Assembly: GCF_014359905.1 (NCBI RefSeq)
Contig: NZ_JACIYP010000032.1
Span: 1 to 49,392 of the forward strand
Origin: Hoeflea sp.
Lineage (GTDB): Bacteria > Pseudomonadota > Alphaproteobacteria > Rhizobiales > Rhizobiaceae
Length of the DNA: 49,392 bases
Direction of reading: 5' to 3'
Shown: positions 25,405-34,117 of the stretch, piece by piece
Layout of the letters: every line of letters begins with the position of its first letter
How positions within the stretch are numbered: the stretch's first letter is position 1
Made by a program: the position numbers and the translations under genes
The notes under the pieces: model-generated
Database searches by the model: none
What the model was told of the DNA's origin: nothing
Seen by the model: the letters and a program-made list of their open reading frames with translations, nothing else

Positions 25405-27213
25405 CTAACTGACCCGGGATGGGGGTTGGTGGATAGAAGCTTTCGCCGCGGCGATCAACTGGCTTCGAAGAAGCGGCAGTTCCTCGGGCCGCCAGAACCA
25501 GCGCAGGCTGTCGGCCTCGCCGCCGTCCCCGCCTTCGACCGGGGCGAGGTCACCAAGCTTTGCCTCCTGTGCGACCGCCAGTTGGGCGGCAGCCGCGAGA
25601 CATTCGGCAAAGCCGGGAGCCGTCGCAACCTCCGGAAGACGCGGTGCGGCGCCGGTCGCAAGCATGTCCAGAAGCGAAGCGGGACGCTCGGCCGGTGGCA
25701 CGATGGCGCTCGCCGTCCAGACGCCCGACTGCGAATTCACCCTGTAGAGCGACAGGAAGGCCGCCCCATGCGCGGCGACGAAACGGACCGCATCGATGAT
25801 GTAATGCGTCGTCCGGTCATCGAAGAAATAGTTGAAGCCCAACCGCACCCAGCCCGGCCGCAATACGCCCTGGCCGCCGCGGACCTGTTCCTGATGGCGC
25901 ATCGCATCGGTTTCATCGATGCCGAGGAGCTCGTGACCATAGGGACCGGCACAGGAACATCCGCCGCGCGCCTGGATGCCGAAGAGGTCGTTGAGCAAGG
26001 CGACGACAAGGCCGTAATGCAGCTTTTTCGACCCGCACCGGATGTTGAAGGCGAAGACGCCGATACGCTCGGCGTCAAGCGGCCCCAGCAGTTCGATGTT
26101 GGGGTCCTGCGCCCAGCTTCGCATTGCCTTCGCAACAATGTCCGCTTCGCGGCGTTCGATCTCGCGGGCGCCGACCCTGTCCTTCAGTTCCAGGACCAGA
26201 CCTGTCTTGATGTCACCGACGATGTTGGGGGTGCCCGCCTCCTCGCGCCGTTCAACGCTGGACACGTAGCAATGGCCGTCCGAGGTCACATAGCTCACCG
26301 TGCCGCCGCCCGTCATGGTCGGTTCAATGCCCTCGAAGATCGCCTTGTCGCTAACCAGCAGGCCGGAGGCGCCCGGTCCGCCGACAAACTTGTGGGGAGA
26401 CAGGAACAGCGCATCGATGTGATCGCCCCGGCCCGGGGCGGTTTCCCCGATGGCGATCGGCATGTAGGGCGCGCCGGCCGCATAGTCGCAGAAGAACCTG
26501 GCGCCGTGGGCATGCAGCAGCCGGGCGATGGCGCGCACATCCGTCTTGATGCCGGTGACGTTGGAAGCGGCCGAGAAGACGCCGAGCTTCGGCACGCCTG
26601 CGGCGGCGCCGGCAAGCTCCCGCGCCAGCGTGTCGAGACAAATGCCACCGGCCGCGTTGAGCGGAATGCGGCGGATGCGGGCGCCCGTTTCGCGCCAGGG
26701 CAGATCGTTGGAATGGTGCTCGTAGGGGCCCACGAAAACCACCGGCAGTTCGTCCTCGGGGAGCCCGGCCGCCAAGGCGCGGTGCGGCAGCAGCGCCTGC
26801 AACTGAAGCGCCCGCACCAGCTTGTTCGCAGCCGAAGTCGCGCCGGAGCCGGTGAAGATGACGGCATGACGCTGGTCGGCGCCCACCGCCCTGCGGATGG
26901 TCTCGCGGGCAGTTTCACGCAAAACCGTGGTCTGGCGCCCGGTGTGGGAGGTCTCCGTATGCGTGTTGCCGTAGTCGGGAAGAACCTGGTCGCGGACGAA
27001 ATCCTCGATGAAGGACAACCCGCGCCCTGAGGCGACGTAGTCCGCATAGACGAGAGGCCGAATGCCGAACGGCGTGGAAATCGGCCGGCCCTCGCCGATC
27101 ACGCCGGAGCGGATCTGCGCGATCAGCGCGTCAGCGTCCGCCGCTGACAGTGTCGAGGGGCAGTCGCGTACTTCGCTTGATTTGTTCCATTGAGAAACAG
27201 GATGTGACATCAT
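25405..27213 (-). CDS. Class V aminotransferase-fold PLP enzyme, cysteine-desulfurase-like
   Basis: 602 aa from tandem ATGs at 27213/27210. The core has YADYVASGRGLSFIEDFV, NTHTETSHTGRQTTVLRE, the PLP phosphate segment FTGSGATSAANKLV, FCDYAAGAPY with the cofactor-binding Asp, and the Schiff-base lysine in FLSPHKFVGGPGASG near residue 275. A cysteine loop (QARGGCSCAGPYG, near residue 419) sits where SufS-type desulfurases carry their catalytic Cys. It is about 200 residues longer than SufS; the last ~120 residues are an extra segment I do not recognise. The start overlaps the lrp gene by 83 nt in another frame; no usable start lies between it and the first conserved block. Expected to remove sulfur or an amino group from a cysteine-like substrate. 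Confidence 0.8.
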   Translation of the reverse strand: MMSHPVSQWNKSSEVRDCPSTLSAADADALIAQIRSGVIGEGRPISTPFGIRPLVYADYVASGRGLSFIEDFVRDQVLPDYGNTHTETSHTGRQTTVLRETARETIRRAVGADQRHAVIFTGSGATSAANKLVRALQLQALLPHRALAAGLPEDELPVVFVGPYEHHSNDLPWRETGARIRRIPLNAAGGICLDTLARELAGAAAGVPKLGVFSAASNVTGIKTDVRAIARLLHAHGARFFCDYAAGAPYMPIAIGETAPGRGDHIDALFLSPHKFVGGPGASGLLVSDKAIFEGIEPTMTGGGTVSYVTSDGHCYVSSVERREEAGTPNIVGDIKTGLVLELKDRVGAREIERREADIVAKAMRSWAQDPNIELLGPLDAERIGVFAFNIRCGSKKLHYGLVVALLNDLFGIQARGGCSCAGPYGHELLGIDETDAMRHQEQVRGGQGVLRPGWVRLGFNYFFDDRTTHYIIDAVRFVAAHGAAFLSLYRVNSQSGVWTASAIVPPAERPASLLDMLATGAAPRLPEVATAPGFAECLAAAAQLAVAQEAKLGDLAPVEGGDGGEADSLRWFWRPEELPLLRSQLIAAAKASIHQPPSRVS

Positions 27214-27613
27214 TAAGCTCTATAAGATCGATAAACTTCTTGTAAAACGCATCATACGATGAGTTGTTTTTGGTGATTACTTTCAGAAGATAGTCGTACT
27301 CACCCGCAAGACGGTTAACCTCAACAATTTCCTGGAATAGATCCACAACATTGTTGAATTTTTCCAGCCATGCAGTGTTGTGCTGGCTGGTCCGTATCAT
27401 CACGAAAACCGTGAGTTCGAGACCGATCTTGCTTTGGTTTAAAAGTGTTACGCGACCATCGATATATCCCTCTCGCTCTAGCTTCTGGAGGCGGCGCCAA
27501 CAGGGCGTGGTCGAAAGACCTACCTTCTCGGACACCTGAGCTATGGTTAGGCTAGCATCATCTTGAATTACTGAAAGTATTTTTTTATCGAACTCGTCAA
27601 TTCGCAATTTCAT
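27131..27613 (-). CDS. Lrp/AsnC-family transcriptional regulator
   Basis: 160 aa from the ATG at 27613; a TTG at 27631 is less likely. The N-terminal helix-turn-helix is standard (IDEFDKKILSVIQDDASLTIAQVSEKVGLSTTPCWRRLQKLEREGYI), and the RAM effector domain follows with VNRLAGEYDYLLKVITKN and the closing RSTRLPLD. It is the first gene of the ATC/LIV operon in the direction of transcription and probably senses the amino acid handled by it. The coding sequence is clearly more AT-rich than its neighbours, which suggests separate acquisition. Its last 83 nt are shared, in another frame, with the PLP-enzyme gene. Confidence 0.88.
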   Translation of the reverse strand: MKLRIDEFDKKILSVIQDDASLTIAQVSEKVGLSTTPCWRRLQKLEREGYIDGRVTLLNQSKIGLELTVFVMIRTSQHNTAWLEKFNNVVDLFQEIVEVNRLAGEYDYLLKVITKNNSSYDAFYKKFIDLIELNDVTSCFSMEQIKRSTRLPLDTVSGGR

Positions 27614-28209
27614 TCCCCTTATCGAAATCAAGGCAGGACATGCATTCTATGAAGTCCGGGATGGAAGTCCACTGAAGAATGGCCCTTCTAAACTTCAAAG
27701 ACGTCAAAACAGGCGGCTCGGCAGCACTGCCCGTTTTATGTGCAACGGTTTCAACCTTCAAAACGCGTCACCCCTGCACTTTCCCGTTTTGCGGGTTCCC
27801 ATCGCGATGACTGCGCCGGGCTGCACACCGCGAACAGGGAGACCGCCCCACCTGCTCAAACCGCAGAACGCCAGTTGGGGATCATCGGCCAGCCGCCACG
27901 CCCTTCGCGCTTCGCCGGAGCAATTGACGCCCTGCCCGGCATCCTGCGCAGGAAGCCCGGATCGGGCTCCACTCCCGTCAGAACCGGTCGCTTGCGCTCA
28001 CCAAGTCGACGGTAGCCGCCGAGCGTGGTCCGACCGGGTCGATGCGTCGCCGCGCGATGTCGATTCGGGAGACGGTCACCGCAGGCGCCGATCATCGCGC
28101 TTCTGACCGAAGGCTTCGGGGCCACGGTTGCGGTCTGTTCAGCTTGTGGGATGCAGCCGTCAATCCTGCCGGTCTCTTGCAGGACCCTCGCGCTTCCCGA
28201 CCGCCCGTG
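27614..28209. other. 596-nt region without a supported gene
   Basis: It lies between the dihydroxyacetone kinase stop and the lrp start (both minus strand) and must hold the promoter of the lrp operon and the end of the kinase transcript. Only a weak 6-bp hairpin (28164-28184) is seen near the kinase end. Short open frames on both strands have arginine-rich, unrecognisable products. The part next to lrp (27614-27730) is AT-richer than the rest. A decayed gene is possible but I cannot identify one. Confidence 0.5.
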
Positions 28210-29835
28210 TCATCGATGGTCTCGAAGATGCTCGAACAGGCGGGCAACGGCTTCAGCACCGGGATCCTTGTGACCCTCAAGCTGCTGTGCGTTGATGTAG
28301 GCCGCCCGGCCCGCATTTGCCTTGACCAGCGTTGCCGTATGATCCGCGCCGGCGCGCGCAGCCTTCGCCGCCTCGAGCAAGCTTTCATCGAGCACCTCCA
28401 GGGCTGGATGAAGCGCGTCCACCATGGTCCGGTCACCAAGGTTGGCGCCGCCGATCTCCTGCATCCGCGCAAGCCCGGCCTTCAGCGCCCCGGTCATGGA
28501 GAGTCCGCTTGATGCGGCATCGCCGGCAGCGGCAAAAAAGATCGCCAGTAGCACCCCCGAAGATCCGCCCATGGTCTGGCTCAGTTCCTGGCCGAGGGCG
28601 CGGTAAAGCTGCGTGTGATCCGCCAGGGGCAGTGTGTCCATCGAGGCAATCAAGGCGCGGGCCGCGCCTGCAAGCGTCGAGCCCGTGTCGCCATCGCCGG
28701 ATTTTGCATCGAGCGCATTCAGCTCAGCCTCGGATGCGATCAGGACCTCACAGCACCTGGTCAGAAATGCCCGCGTTTCCTTGTGCTCGGATGCAAGCGG
28801 TTTGATCGGCGCAAGGCCGTCCGGCAGGTTGAGCACCGTCACAGGCGTAATTTCCGCAACTCCCGGCCACGCCGAAAGCGGGGTCGGACGGGACAGGGCT
28901 TCAATGTCCTCCGCTGTCGCCGGATAGACCGAAACCGAGAATCCCCGCATGTCCAGAGACGTGACCATCGCTGCCGGACCGACAACCCATTTCAGTTTTC
29001 CCGCGATTTCCGATTGTGCCAGCTCATTGGCCAGCACGGCCATTTCAAGCACCGATGTGCCACCCAGATTGTTGAGAAGCGCAACATGATCGCCATCCGC
29101 CAGATGCTCGGCAAGCTTGGCGACAACGGCGCCCATCGCCTGCCTGGCATCCGTGTACTGGATCTGCTCGACACCGGCTTCCCCATGAATGCCAAGGCCC
29201 AGTTCAGCCATGCCTTTGGGGATGCGGATCTCTTTCGGTGAGCCTGGTACGGTGCACGTATCGAGCGACATGCCGATTGTCTTGGTGCCTGCGATCACCT
29301 TCTCGGCGCGCGCGGTGATTTCATCGAGGCTGGCGCCGCCTTCAGCCAAGGCCCCGGCTATCTTGTGCACAAACAGGGTGCCGGCGACACCGCGCGCCTG
29401 TGGCAGATCGGGCAAGGCCACGTCATCATCCACGATCACCATGCTGACGTTGAGGCCGAAGGCCTTGGCGCGCTCGGCCGCCAGTCCGAAGTTCAACCGG
29501 TCACCGGTGTAATTCTTGACAATCAGCAGACATCCCGCAGGGCCGGTCACGGCCAGGATGCCGGCCAGCACGGCATCAACGGAAGGCGACGCAAACACAT
29601 CGCCGCAGACCGCGGCGGTCAACATTCCCGCGCCGACAAATCCCGCATGCGCAGGTTCATGGCCGGACCCGCCGCCCGATACCAGCGCCACCTTCGACTT
29701 GTCCCAATCGTTGCGCACCACGACGCGAATGTGCGGATACCCATCGAGCCGGGCAAGCCTGCCTCCGGATGTCGTGACAATACCATCAACGGCATCGGTG
29801 ACGATGCTTTCCTTCTGGTTCATAAACTGTGTCAT
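28210..29835 (-). CDS. dhaK: Dihydroxyacetone kinase (DhaK-DhaL fusion, ATP-dependent)
   Basis: 541 aa from the ATG at 29835 behind GGAGGA. Residues 1-330 are the DhaK domain: SGGGSGHEPAHAG near residue 59 and GIHGEAG near 215, whose His binds dihydroxyacetone covalently. Residues 350-541 are the DhaL nucleotide domain, with the Mg-binding triad in KSGDGDTGSTLAGA and GGSSGVLLAIFF. The fused layout matches ATP-dependent kinases of the Citrobacter/eukaryotic type rather than PTS-dependent DhaKLM. It makes dihydroxyacetone phosphate from dihydroxyacetone; related enzymes also act on glyceraldehyde or C4 analogues. It is the last gene of the importer operon above it, linking uptake to central metabolism. 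Confidence 0.92.
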   Translation of the reverse strand: MTQFMNQKESIVTDAVDGIVTTSGGRLARLDGYPHIRVVVRNDWDKSKVALVSGGGSGHEPAHAGFVGAGMLTAAVCGDVFASPSVDAVLAGILAVTGPAGCLLIVKNYTGDRLNFGLAAERAKAFGLNVSMVIVDDDVALPDLPQARGVAGTLFVHKIAGALAEGGASLDEITARAEKVIAGTKTIGMSLDTCTVPGSPKEIRIPKGMAELGLGIHGEAGVEQIQYTDARQAMGAVVAKLAEHLADGDHVALLNNLGGTSVLEMAVLANELAQSEIAGKLKWVVGPAAMVTSLDMRGFSVSVYPATAEDIEALSRPTPLSAWPGVAEITPVTVLNLPDGLAPIKPLASEHKETRAFLTRCCEVLIASEAELNALDAKSGDGDTGSTLAGAARALIASMDTLPLADHTQLYRALGQELSQTMGGSSGVLLAIFFAAAGDAASSGLSMTGALKAGLARMQEIGGANLGDRTMVDALHPALEVLDESLLEAAKAARAGADHTATLVKANAGRAAYINAQQLEGHKDPGAEAVARLFEHLRDHR

Positions 29836-29907
29836 GGAATGGTCCTCCGGGAACAAATACAGGCAAGGCGTGAATGGGGTTTCCGCCCAAGGTTGCGGGG
29901 GGCCGAT

Positions 29908-30903
29908 CTAGGCAATCCGGTCACCCTGCGCATCGAAATAGAACGGTTTCTCGGGCCGTATTTTCACGACGTCACCTTCGCTGAGTTCCGTGTGAGCATC
30001 GGTCACCGTGATCAGATCATGATTCTTGAAGCTCAGATGCAAGCGCGTCTGATCGCCCAGATGTTCGACGCGGGTGACGAGGCTGTCCTCGCCCGCCCCT
30101 TGCACGATGTGTTCGGGACGCAGGCCGATCGTGTCCGCCTTGTCGGGCGCGCCGCCAAAAAGCGAGGCCGGCAGGATGTTCACCCTGGGCTGGCCCAGGC
30201 GGCTTGCAGCATAGATGCTGACCGGGTTTTCATAGATCTCGCGCGGACTGCCGAACTGAACCAGTTTTCCCTGATCGAGAACCCCGACATGGGTCGCCAT
30301 CGTCATCGCTTCGATCTGGTCGTGCGTCACATACAACAAGGTGGCCCCGGACATTGACTGGATGCGCTTCAACTCGATGCGCAGATCCGCGCGCAGCTTG
30401 GCGTCAAGCGAACTCAGCGGCTCATCCATCAGGTAGATGGTGGGGGTTCTGACCAGGGCGCGGCCGATGGAGACGCGCTGCATCTCGCCGCCGGACAGGG
30501 CGGTCGCCTTGTTGTCCAGCTTGTGGGAAATCTGCAGCACTTCCGCCACTTCATTGATCTTGCGCGAAATCTCATCCGCAGCTGTCTTGAGAAGCGGTGA
30601 CTTGAGCGGAAAGGCCAAATTCTCGCGCACCGTCAAATGCGGATACAGGGAGTACTGCTGGAAGACCATGGCCACGTTGCGCTGAGCGGGCGTCAGTCCC
30701 GCCATCGAACGCCCCCCGATCAGGATGTCGCCGAAGTCCGGATTGTCGAGACCGGATATCATCCGCAGGGTGGTCGTCTTGCCCGCGCCTGTCGGCCCGA
30801 GCAGCACCACGAAGGATCCATCCGGGATGGTCATGGTGACCTTGTCGAGTGCGGTATCGGCGCCGAAGCGCTTGGTCACATTTTTCAGAACGACTTCAGC
30901 CAT
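29908..30903 (-). CDS. ABC transporter ATPase, glycerol/polyol-type (second ATPase)
   Basis: 331 aa from the ATG at 30903, overlapping the preceding ATPase gene by 8 nt. Motifs are Walker A GPTGAGKTT, signature LSGGEMQR (M replaces the usual R), Walker B YLMDEPLSSLDA and switch YVTHDQIEAM, followed by a short TOBE domain ending in IRPEKPFYFDAQGDRIA. Two non-identical ATPase genes in tandem, next to two permeases and a DUF2160 peptide, match the rhizobial glycerol importer glpSTPQUV. It probably forms an ATPase heterodimer with its neighbour. Confidence 0.88.
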   Translation of the reverse strand: MAEVVLKNVTKRFGADTALDKVTMTIPDGSFVVLLGPTGAGKTTTLRMISGLDNPDFGDILIGGRSMAGLTPAQRNVAMVFQQYSLYPHLTVRENLAFPLKSPLLKTAADEISRKINEVAEVLQISHKLDNKATALSGGEMQRVSIGRALVRTPTIYLMDEPLSSLDAKLRADLRIELKRIQSMSGATLLYVTHDQIEAMTMATHVGVLDQGKLVQFGSPREIYENPVSIYAASRLGQPRVNILPASLFGGAPDKADTIGLRPEHIVQGAGEDSLVTRVEHLGDQTRLHLSFKNHDLITVTDAHTELSEGDVVKIRPEKPFYFDAQGDRIA

Positions 30904-31993
30904 GTCGCAGGACCTCCCGATTGGCCTGCGACAGCAAGGCCCTGCCGGTCTCGATGTCGAAGATCGATATCGAGCGGGAATCGAACTCGAGCCCCGCTAT
31001 TTCTCCGACCTGGATCGGCTGGGCCGAGCTCATGCGCGCCTTGATTGTGCCGTTCGGCGTGGCAACGGTCACAATCTGGGTGGTGCCGAGATACTCGGTG
31101 GCCAGGACTTCGCCCCTGTAGGCGCTGGAATCGGAGAACCGCACATGTTCCGGCCGGACCCCGAAAGCGAGCTTGCCTTTCGCGGCTTCAAGCGAGGATG
31201 GGATCTTGAACGCGATCCCATCCATGTGAACACTGCTCTGGTTGCTCTCGACCAGGCCCTCGAACTGCAGAAAGTTCATTGCGGGCGAGCCCAGGAAACT
31301 GGCGACGAACATCGTCGACGGCCAGTCATAGATTTCCTGCGGCTGGCCGAACTGCTCGACGACGCCGTGGTTCATGACCACGATCTTGTCACCCATCTGC
31401 ATGGCTTCGAGCTGGTCATGGGTCACGTACACCGTCGTGGCACCCATGCGGTCATGCAGCGCTCGCAACTCTTCGGACATGCGCTCGCGAAATTCGGCAT
31501 CGAGCGCGCCCAGAGGCTCATCCATGAAGAAGGCCTTGGGATCGCGGACAATGGCGCGGCCCAGCGCCACCCGCTGGCGATCGCCACCGGACAGCCCGCC
31601 GACAGGGCGGTCGAGAATGTCCGATATGCCGAGAATCTCGGCCACTTCCGCGACCTTCTTCCTGACCTGGGCTCTCGGCATTCCCTGACTGATCAACGGA
31701 TAGGAAATGTTCTTTCCCACATTCATGTGCGGATAGAGCGCGAACATCTGGAAGACGAAGGCGATGTCGCGCTGGCTCGCGGGCTTCATGCCCACTTCCT
31801 CGCCGTCGATGTAGATTTCACCGCTGGTGGGCAGCTCCAGGCCCGCCATCATCCGCAACGTCGTCGTCTTGCCGCAGCCGGAGGGGCCGAGAAGCATGAA
31901 GAACTCGCCGTCCTCGACGGTAAAACTCGAGGATTTGACCGCCGTGAAGGTTCCGAAGTCCTTGCGCACATTCTTGATCATGATCTGCGCCAT
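30896..31993 (-). CDS. ABC transporter ATPase, glycerol/polyol-type (first ATPase)
   Basis: 365 aa from the ATG at 31993, 3 nt after the DUF2160 stop. Motifs are Walker A GPSGCGKTT, signature LSGGDRQR, Walker B FFMDEPLGALDAEFRERM and switch YVTHDQLEAM; a C-terminal TOBE-like domain has FGVRPEHVRFSDSS. It is clearly a different subtype from the ATPase at 29908-30903 (compare the signature and post-Walker B segments), as expected for a heterodimeric motor. Confidence 0.88.
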   Translation of the reverse strand: MAQIMIKNVRKDFGTFTAVKSSSFTVEDGEFFMLLGPSGCGKTTTLRMMAGLELPTSGEIYIDGEEVGMKPASQRDIAFVFQMFALYPHMNVGKNISYPLISQGMPRAQVRKKVAEVAEILGISDILDRPVGGLSGGDRQRVALGRAIVRDPKAFFMDEPLGALDAEFRERMSEELRALHDRMGATTVYVTHDQLEAMQMGDKIVVMNHGVVEQFGQPQEIYDWPSTMFVASFLGSPAMNFLQFEGLVESNQSSVHMDGIAFKIPSSLEAAKGKLAFGVRPEHVRFSDSSAYRGEVLATEYLGTTQIVTVATPNGTIKARMSSAQPIQVGEIAGLEFDSRSISIFDIETGRALLSQANREVLRHG

Positions 31994-31996
31994 GGC

Positions 31997-32185
31997 TTAC
32001 TCCGGAAAATGGCTGACGATGATGAACATGACGGTGCCAACCAGTGTGATGATGAAGGAATAGCTGAACAGCCACAGCACGAAGGGCTGCATCAGCATGA
32101 ACACGCCCAGGGCAATCAGAACCGATGCCAGCATTTCCCATGACCCGCGTCTGAAGCGGAGCAAACCGTCAAAGAAGTCTGTCAT
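31997..32185 (-). CDS. DUF2160-type small membrane protein of glycerol-like ABC importers
   Basis: 62 aa, start ATG at 32185 overlapping the permease stop as ATGA, stop 3 nt before the ATPase start. It has two membrane segments (SWEMLASVLIALGVFMLMQ and LWLFSYSFIITLVGTVMFIIV) and a short charged N-terminus (MTDFFDGLLRFRRG). The position between permease and ATPase genes and the sequence pattern fit DUF2160 (GlpU in the rhizobial glycerol operon). It is shorter than the ~90 residues I expect for that family. Function unknown; perhaps a permease accessory subunit. Confidence 0.75.
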   Translation of the reverse strand: MTDFFDGLLRFRRGSWEMLASVLIALGVFMLMQPFVLWLFSYSFIITLVGTVMFIIVSHFPE

Positions 32186-33120
32186 TTTCGCACCGCGCCG
32201 AAGGTGATGCCGCGAAGCAGGTGCTTGCGCAGAAGGATTGTGAAGACCATGACCGGCACCAGGAAGATCGTCGCACCGGCCGCGACGGCCGGCCAGTCCT
32301 GGCCGCCGACGCCAATGATCGTGGGAATGAACGGCGGAGCCGTCTGTGCGGTGCCCGATGTGAGAAGCACGGCCAGGGCATATTCGTTCCATGCGAAGAT
32401 CAGACAGAAGATCGCGGTCGAGGCAATGCCGGTTGCGGCTTGCGGCAGGACGACCTTGTAGAACGCCTGAAACCGGGTGTAGCCGTCGATCAGGGCGGCC
32501 TCTTCATATTCGATCGGGATCTCGTCGATGAACCCGTTGATCAGCCAGACAGACAGCGACAGGTTGATGGCCGTGTAGAGCAGGATCATGCCGGCATGGG
32601 TGTCATTGAGCCCCAGATTCCTGAACATCAGGAAGATCGGAATGGCGACGGCAATCGGCGGCATCATCCTGGTGGAAAGAATGAAGAACAGCAGATCGTC
32701 TTTCAGCGGAACCTTGAATCGCGAGAAGGCGTAAGCCGCAGCGGTTCCCAGCACGATCGCAAAAAAAGTCGAGCCAAAGCCGATGATGACCGAATTGAAG
32801 AAACGCTCGGAATAGCGCGACGGGCCGACAATCGTATTGCCCTTGTCGCGAACCAGCTGCTCGTACCAGGGCAAATCCGCACGCGGCGCGTCGGCCAGTT
32901 CGCCGCTCAGCCGTGTCTGGGTGGTGAAGACATTCACATATCCCTCGACCGTCGGTTCGAACAGGATCTTCGGCGGATAGGCGATGGAATCGGTCGATGA
33001 CTTGAAGCCTGTCGCGACGATCCAGAGCAGCGGCAGCATGGTGATCAAGGCATAGCCAATGACCATGATGCCGGCGAACCATTTTTGCCGTCGAGACGGT
33101 TCGGTGACGGAAAAGCTCAT
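32182..33120 (-). CDS. ABC permease, MalG-like, glycerol/polyol-type importer
   Basis: 312 aa from the ATG at 33120, overlapping the previous stop as ATGA. Six membrane segments with the EAA loop IEYEEAALIDGYTRFQAFYK followed by VVLP. An unusually long periplasmic loop of about 70 residues follows the first helix (PPKILFEPTVEGYVNVFTTQ through RFFNSVIIG), as in the glycerol importer GlpQ-type permeases. It pairs with the product of the gene immediately upstream. Confidence 0.9.
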   Translation of the reverse strand: MSFSVTEPSRRQKWFAGIMVIGYALITMLPLLWIVATGFKSSTDSIAYPPKILFEPTVEGYVNVFTTQTRLSGELADAPRADLPWYEQLVRDKGNTIVGPSRYSERFFNSVIIGFGSTFFAIVLGTAAAYAFSRFKVPLKDDLLFFILSTRMMPPIAVAIPIFLMFRNLGLNDTHAGMILLYTAINLSLSVWLINGFIDEIPIEYEEAALIDGYTRFQAFYKVVLPQAATGIASTAIFCLIFAWNEYALAVLLTSGTAQTAPPFIPTIIGVGGQDWPAVAAGATIFLVPVMVFTILLRKHLLRGITFGAVRK

Positions 33121-34064
33121 CGCTGTTTCACCCTGTTGAGCGCCTTCACATAGATGGATGCCAGTCCAAATACCGTGACGAAGAGAATGACTGCATAGGC
33201 GGATGAATAGCCGGTCCGCCATTTCTCGAAGGCTTCGCGCTTGAGATCGATCGATGTCAGCGTTGTCGTGTTGCCCGGCCCGCCGCCGGTCAATTGCACG
33301 ACCAGATCGAACATCTTGAAATTCTCGATGCCGCGGAAAAGCACAGCCAGCATCAGGAACGGAAGAATCATCGGAATTGTGATGGTCCAGAACTGCCGCC
33401 ATTTGCTCGCCCGGTCGCATTCGGCCGCTTCATAGATGCTGTCGGGAATGGACCTCAGTCCCGCGAGACAGATGAGCATGACAAAGGGCGTCCACATCCA
33501 TGTATCGACAATGACGATTGCCCAGGGCGCCAGGGACACCTCGCCGATCATGGAAAAACTGGAGGGATCGGCGCCCGTGACAAAACCGACGATGTAATTG
33601 AACAGGCCAATTTGCGGCTGGTACAAGAATGTCCAGAAATTGCCGACCACGGCTGGCGACAGCATCATCGGGAACACTATGATCGTGGTCCAGAGATCAT
33701 TTCCCCGGAATTTCTTGTTGATGAGGTAGGCAAGCGTAAAGCCGATCAGAACCTGGCAGACAATGGTCCAGATCAGGAAATGGGCAGTCGCCTGCATGGT
33801 GATCCACACATCCGGATCACCCAGAATGCGCTGGTAGTTCTGCAGCCCTACCCATTCCACGGCGTTGTTCGGGCGGTTCACCCGGAAATTGGTGAAACTC
33901 AGATAGATGGTCCATATCAGCGGGAAGATATTGATCGCCAGCAGAATGAAAATTGTCGGCGCAACAAAAATCCAGGCAATTGCCCTGTCTGAAAGCCCCC
34001 TTACCTTTTGGGCCATGACGGGCGGGGTAGCCCGGGCTGCACGGTCTAATACAGAATCTGCCAT
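33117..34064 (-). CDS. ABC permease, MalF-like, glycerol/polyol-type importer
   Basis: 315 aa from the ATG at 34064. A 25-residue hydrophilic leader precedes the first helix (AIAWIFVAPTIFILLAINIFPLIWTIYLSF); about six membrane segments in total. The EAA loop reads IYEAAECDRASKWRQFWTI followed by TIP, where the usual DGA is replaced by DRA. The family motif LTGGGPGNTTTL is present near residue 270. A 199-nt gap with two hairpins separates it from the binding-protein gene. Confidence 0.9.
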   Translation of the reverse strand: MADSVLDRAARATPPVMAQKVRGLSDRAIAWIFVAPTIFILLAINIFPLIWTIYLSFTNFRVNRPNNAVEWVGLQNYQRILGDPDVWITMQATAHFLIWTIVCQVLIGFTLAYLINKKFRGNDLWTTIIVFPMMLSPAVVGNFWTFLYQPQIGLFNYIVGFVTGADPSSFSMIGEVSLAPWAIVIVDTWMWTPFVMLICLAGLRSIPDSIYEAAECDRASKWRQFWTITIPMILPFLMLAVLFRGIENFKMFDLVVQLTGGGPGNTTTLTSIDLKREAFEKWRTGYSSAYAVILFVTVFGLASIYVKALNRVKQR

Positions 34065-34087
34065 TGCTGCTACCTAGATTCCCAATG

Positions 34088-34117
34088 CGAGGCCGGAACG
34101 ATGAGATTCCGGCCTCG
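34088..34117 (-). promoter_or_regulatory. Intercistronic hairpin 1 after the binding-protein gene
   Basis: Perfect 11-bp stem (CGAGGCCGGAA at 34088-34098 with 34107-34117), 8-nt loop, between the binding-protein stop (34264) and the permease start (34064). A second, unrelated hairpin lies about 70 nt away. The pair probably protects the binding-protein message and damps permease expression. Confidence 0.55.

Noticed and set aside
25426..27030. 534-codon plus-strand open frame opposite the class V PLP enzyme
   Set aside because: No recognisable motifs, and the opposite strand carries a full set of PLP-enzyme motifs.
27738..28125. Short open frames on both strands in the 27.7-28.1 kb gap as transposase or gene remnants
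   Set aside because: Products are Arg/Pro-rich and match no motif I know; no terminal repeats or target duplications are visible.
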